The notes below the pieces were generated by a model that saw nothing but the letters and a program-made list of their open reading frames with translations, had not been told where the DNA came from and did not search any database. A stretch of DNA of 64,000 nt from Synechococcus sp. CBW1108 (lineage in GTDB: Bacteria > Cyanobacteriota > Cyanobacteriia > PCC-6307 > Cyanobiaceae). A program made the translations under genes and the position numbers. Positions 62,605 through 64,000 of this stretch are shown piece after piece. The stretch covers positions 992,001-1,056,000 of the forward strand of contig NZ_CP060395.1 in NCBI RefSeq assembly GCF_015840335.1. The letters are read 5' to 3'. The stretch's first letter is position 1, and each line of letters opens with the position of its first letter.

Positions 62605-63290
62605 TCAGAGTCTTGCGACTATCGACTTACAACTTTCTCTCATCCAATACTTGAGCAAACGAGAGCCACTTACAGGAGTAAACTTCTCGTCAACAATCCT
62701 GCCCTGGATTCGGACCTTAGAAGCCGTATGATTAAACGTACGAACCATACATAGAGACCTATCCAATGCATATTTGAGGAATAGCTCTGAGTGCAGCGGT
62801 CTTCCAGTTTCCCGAAGATAGTGCTCTACAAAGCTCGCCCTGAGCCCATAAGCAGCTATTGCCCTGCCACTACAGATACTAAAGCGATCATTAAATCCAC
62901 CTAATGACCACTGCCAACTTGGCAGCCATGCGACAGACTTATCACCCAGAAAGACGGACTTTGAGATGGGCCCCAGCAATGTCGAATGATACACCAAGTC
63001 TGGCCGCACAAATATAACGATATCTGGCAAGAGCTCCAAAACTTGCCTTGTGACATTTGCAAGTGAATGCAGCTGCTTTAAAAGGTTTAGCGTGCTGATA
63101 TTTTGATCCCCCCAAGCGTCACCCATTGACAAGACCCCCCCCAACATTAAAGGAATCCTGAAAGGCCGCAGGATCCTCCATGACTCCAATATATGAATGA
63201 AATGGTTCATAATCACTGCTAGACAGAAATCCGTCCTCGCCAGAAGTAGGGCTATATACCCTACCCTGATCATAAAAATGATATCTAATA
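62605..63290 (-). pseudogene. Uncharacterised accessory protein, cut by an IS and frameshifted at a G8 run
   Basis: The surviving part reads ALFIRYHFYDQGRVYSPTSG and FHSYIGVMEDPAAFQDSFN in one frame, then LSMGDAWGDQNISTLNLLKQ and LHSLANVTRQVLELLPDIVI with FVRPDLVYHSTLL and FNDRFSICSGRAIAAYGLRA in another. The switch is at eight C on the plus strand (63135-63142); seven would join the frames. The W-GD...LLxQLHSL...VxFxRPDL pattern belongs to a family I know from cyanobacterial surface or glycosylation islands, function unknown. The N-terminus is replaced by IS sequence. Confidence 0.6.
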
Positions 63291-64000
63291 AATAGGGCTT
63301 GCTGAATTTCGTTTTCGGGATTTTCGGGCGCGCAAATGGCCGCGATCTCAGCCTGCAGCGCCAAGCGCTGGTGACCTCAATTTTACTCCTAGAAGCTGAC
63401 TAAGCAGCCCACAGAAGCGCTGGACGGCGCCAGGAGCCGAGCAAATAGAGCATCAGGATGTACACAGAGACAAGAATAGAGAATAAGAGGCGCAGTAGCC
63501 TGAGAACCTTCTCGGCATTCATCACAAAGAATGCCATAGTGATCACCGTTCTTGATGTTTCAATCAGCTTGGTCATGATCCGATCCAGTCCATATTTCCG
63601 TTTGCTCGTTCCGATTCTTCCCTCGATCACGGAACGCTTTCTCAAGTCTGATTTAAAAAGCTCTTGTTGCTCTGCTGTCTGCACCTCGGCCTCTACCTGC
63701 TTCTTGCGTGGACGGCCACTGAGTCTGATATTATTTTCTGCGCAGAACTTCTTGTTGCCTAATGTCATATAGATTGAATCGGCACAGATTCGTGCTGGAT
63801 AGTACCCTCGCTCTTCGTTGTATTGCTTGGTACGTGCGATCAGGTCGTTGGCTTCATTGTAGTTGTCCCAGCTGATTCGATCCACATCGACAAAGCCATT
63901 ATCATCTGATATTAAGATCTTCGCACCGAACTCTGTTCGCCTTCCCGCCTTGCCCCTCACGATCGGCCGCACGTGTGGTTTTGACAAATTGACAATCCGA
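63291..64000. mobile_element. Insertion sequence, IS5-family-like, partial at window edge
   Basis: From about 63291 (AGGGCTTGCTGAATTTCG) the sequence changes to an IS end followed by a transposase gene on the minus strand that leaves the window. The GGGCTTG..GAA end type is common in IS5-group elements. The exact boundary, the other end and any target duplication are not visible. Confidence 0.65.
63400..64000 (-). CDS. IS5-family-like DDE transposase, C-terminal part
   Basis: About 200 residues in an open frame that continues past the window edge. RPIVRGKAGRRTEFGAKILI, RICADSIYMTLGNKKFCAEN (catalytic Asp), SGRPRKK and KRSVIEGRIGTSKRKYGLDR (catalytic Glu) are DDE_Tnp_1-type motifs. The N-terminal half is outside the window. 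AT-rich compared with the chromosome, as expected for a mobile gene. Confidence 0.85.
   Translation of the reverse strand, partial: RIVNLSKPHVRPIVRGKAGRRTEFGAKILISDDNGFVDVDRISWDNYNEANDLIARTKQYNEERGYYPARICADSIYMTLGNKKFCAENNIRLSGRPRKKQVEAEVQTAEQQELFKSDLRKRSVIEGRIGTSKRKYGLDRIMTKLIETSRTVITMAFFVMNAEKVLRLLRLLFSILVSVYILMLYLLGSWRRPALLWAA

Noticed and set aside
62548-62754. Plus-strand 68-codon frame in the AT-rich right end
   Set aside because: Mostly antisense to the C-terminal part of the disrupted accessory gene; no family resemblance, although it does start with an ATG.

Overview
The window is chromosomal DNA from a high-GC unicellular cyanobacterium, most like the Synechococcus/Cyanobium picocyanobacterial group. 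Evidence: NDH-1 genes ndhD, ndhE-G-I-A and ndhH; chlM (Mg-protoporphyrin methyltransferase); a phylloquinone gene set (DHNA-CoA thioesterase, menE, menC, menA, isochorismate synthase); a PedR-like small LuxR regulator; small cyanobacterial membrane proteins; and the order rluA - response regulator - cysteine desulfurase - rsmH - ndhH - men genes - gshB - grxC - prfB - ybeY - dgkA - pabA. The large number of toxin-antitoxin (TA) loci fits a freshwater or brackish lineage better than a streamlined marine one; that is inference.

Layout. 1-14 kb: housekeeping (ndhD, lapA-like, scpA, sugar-nucleotide pyrophosphorylase, metF, pedR, CYTH, nadK, ndhEGIA, gltA, sixA, DUF3352, rhodanese, hrcA). 14.2-16.3 kb: a graveyard with a frameshifted brnT beside intact brnA, a DUF433 remnant, a decayed hicBA pair and a DUF2252 fragment. 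16.3-19.5 kb: glutamine-synthetase-like enzyme, trpB, dgkA. 19.6-22.2 kb: two vapBC modules and one HEPN/MNT module, with an SUI1 gene between them. 22.3-27.2 kb: cysC, AI-2E-type permease, purE, nagA, a third vapBC, chlM. 27.2-31.3 kb: a PEP-dependent dihydroxyacetone kinase operon (dhaL-dhaM-HPr-EI-dhaK) in which dhaM carries an in-frame stop. 31.3-32.4 kb: two AlkB fragments around a hicB with a deleted hicA, then a chlM pseudogene. 32.4-43.5 kb: DUF6398-like protein, alkB, rluA, response regulator, nifS, a fourth vapBC, rsmH, ndhH. 43.5-44.7 kb: an AT-richer, frameshifted CFA-synthase-like methyltransferase. 44.9-50.6 kb: phylloquinone genes. 50.5-55.8 kb: gshB, grxC, a collapsed phd/vapC remnant, prfB with its programmed frameshift, ybeY, dgkA, pabA. 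55.8-62.4 kb: a polyamine-type ABC transporter (potADBC-like) with a HisC-like aminotransferase and a divergent FAD amine oxidase. 62.6-64 kb: an AT-rich accessory end with a gene disrupted by an insertion sequence (IS) and a poly-G frameshift, then part of an IS5-like element running off the edge.

The strongest themes are: (1) about ten TA loci in 64 kb, roughly half visibly decaying; (2) a PTS phosphorelay (EI, HPr, DhaM) apparently dedicated to dihydroxyacetone, with one link interrupted by a single stop codon; (3) a second chlM reduced by several internal deletions, beside fragments of two extra alkB copies; (4) short in-frame 12- or 15-bp tandem duplications in dhaK, potA and the gltA leader. 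No tRNA, rRNA or CRISPR array was recognised. No stretch longer than about 300 bases lacks a gene or a described remnant.
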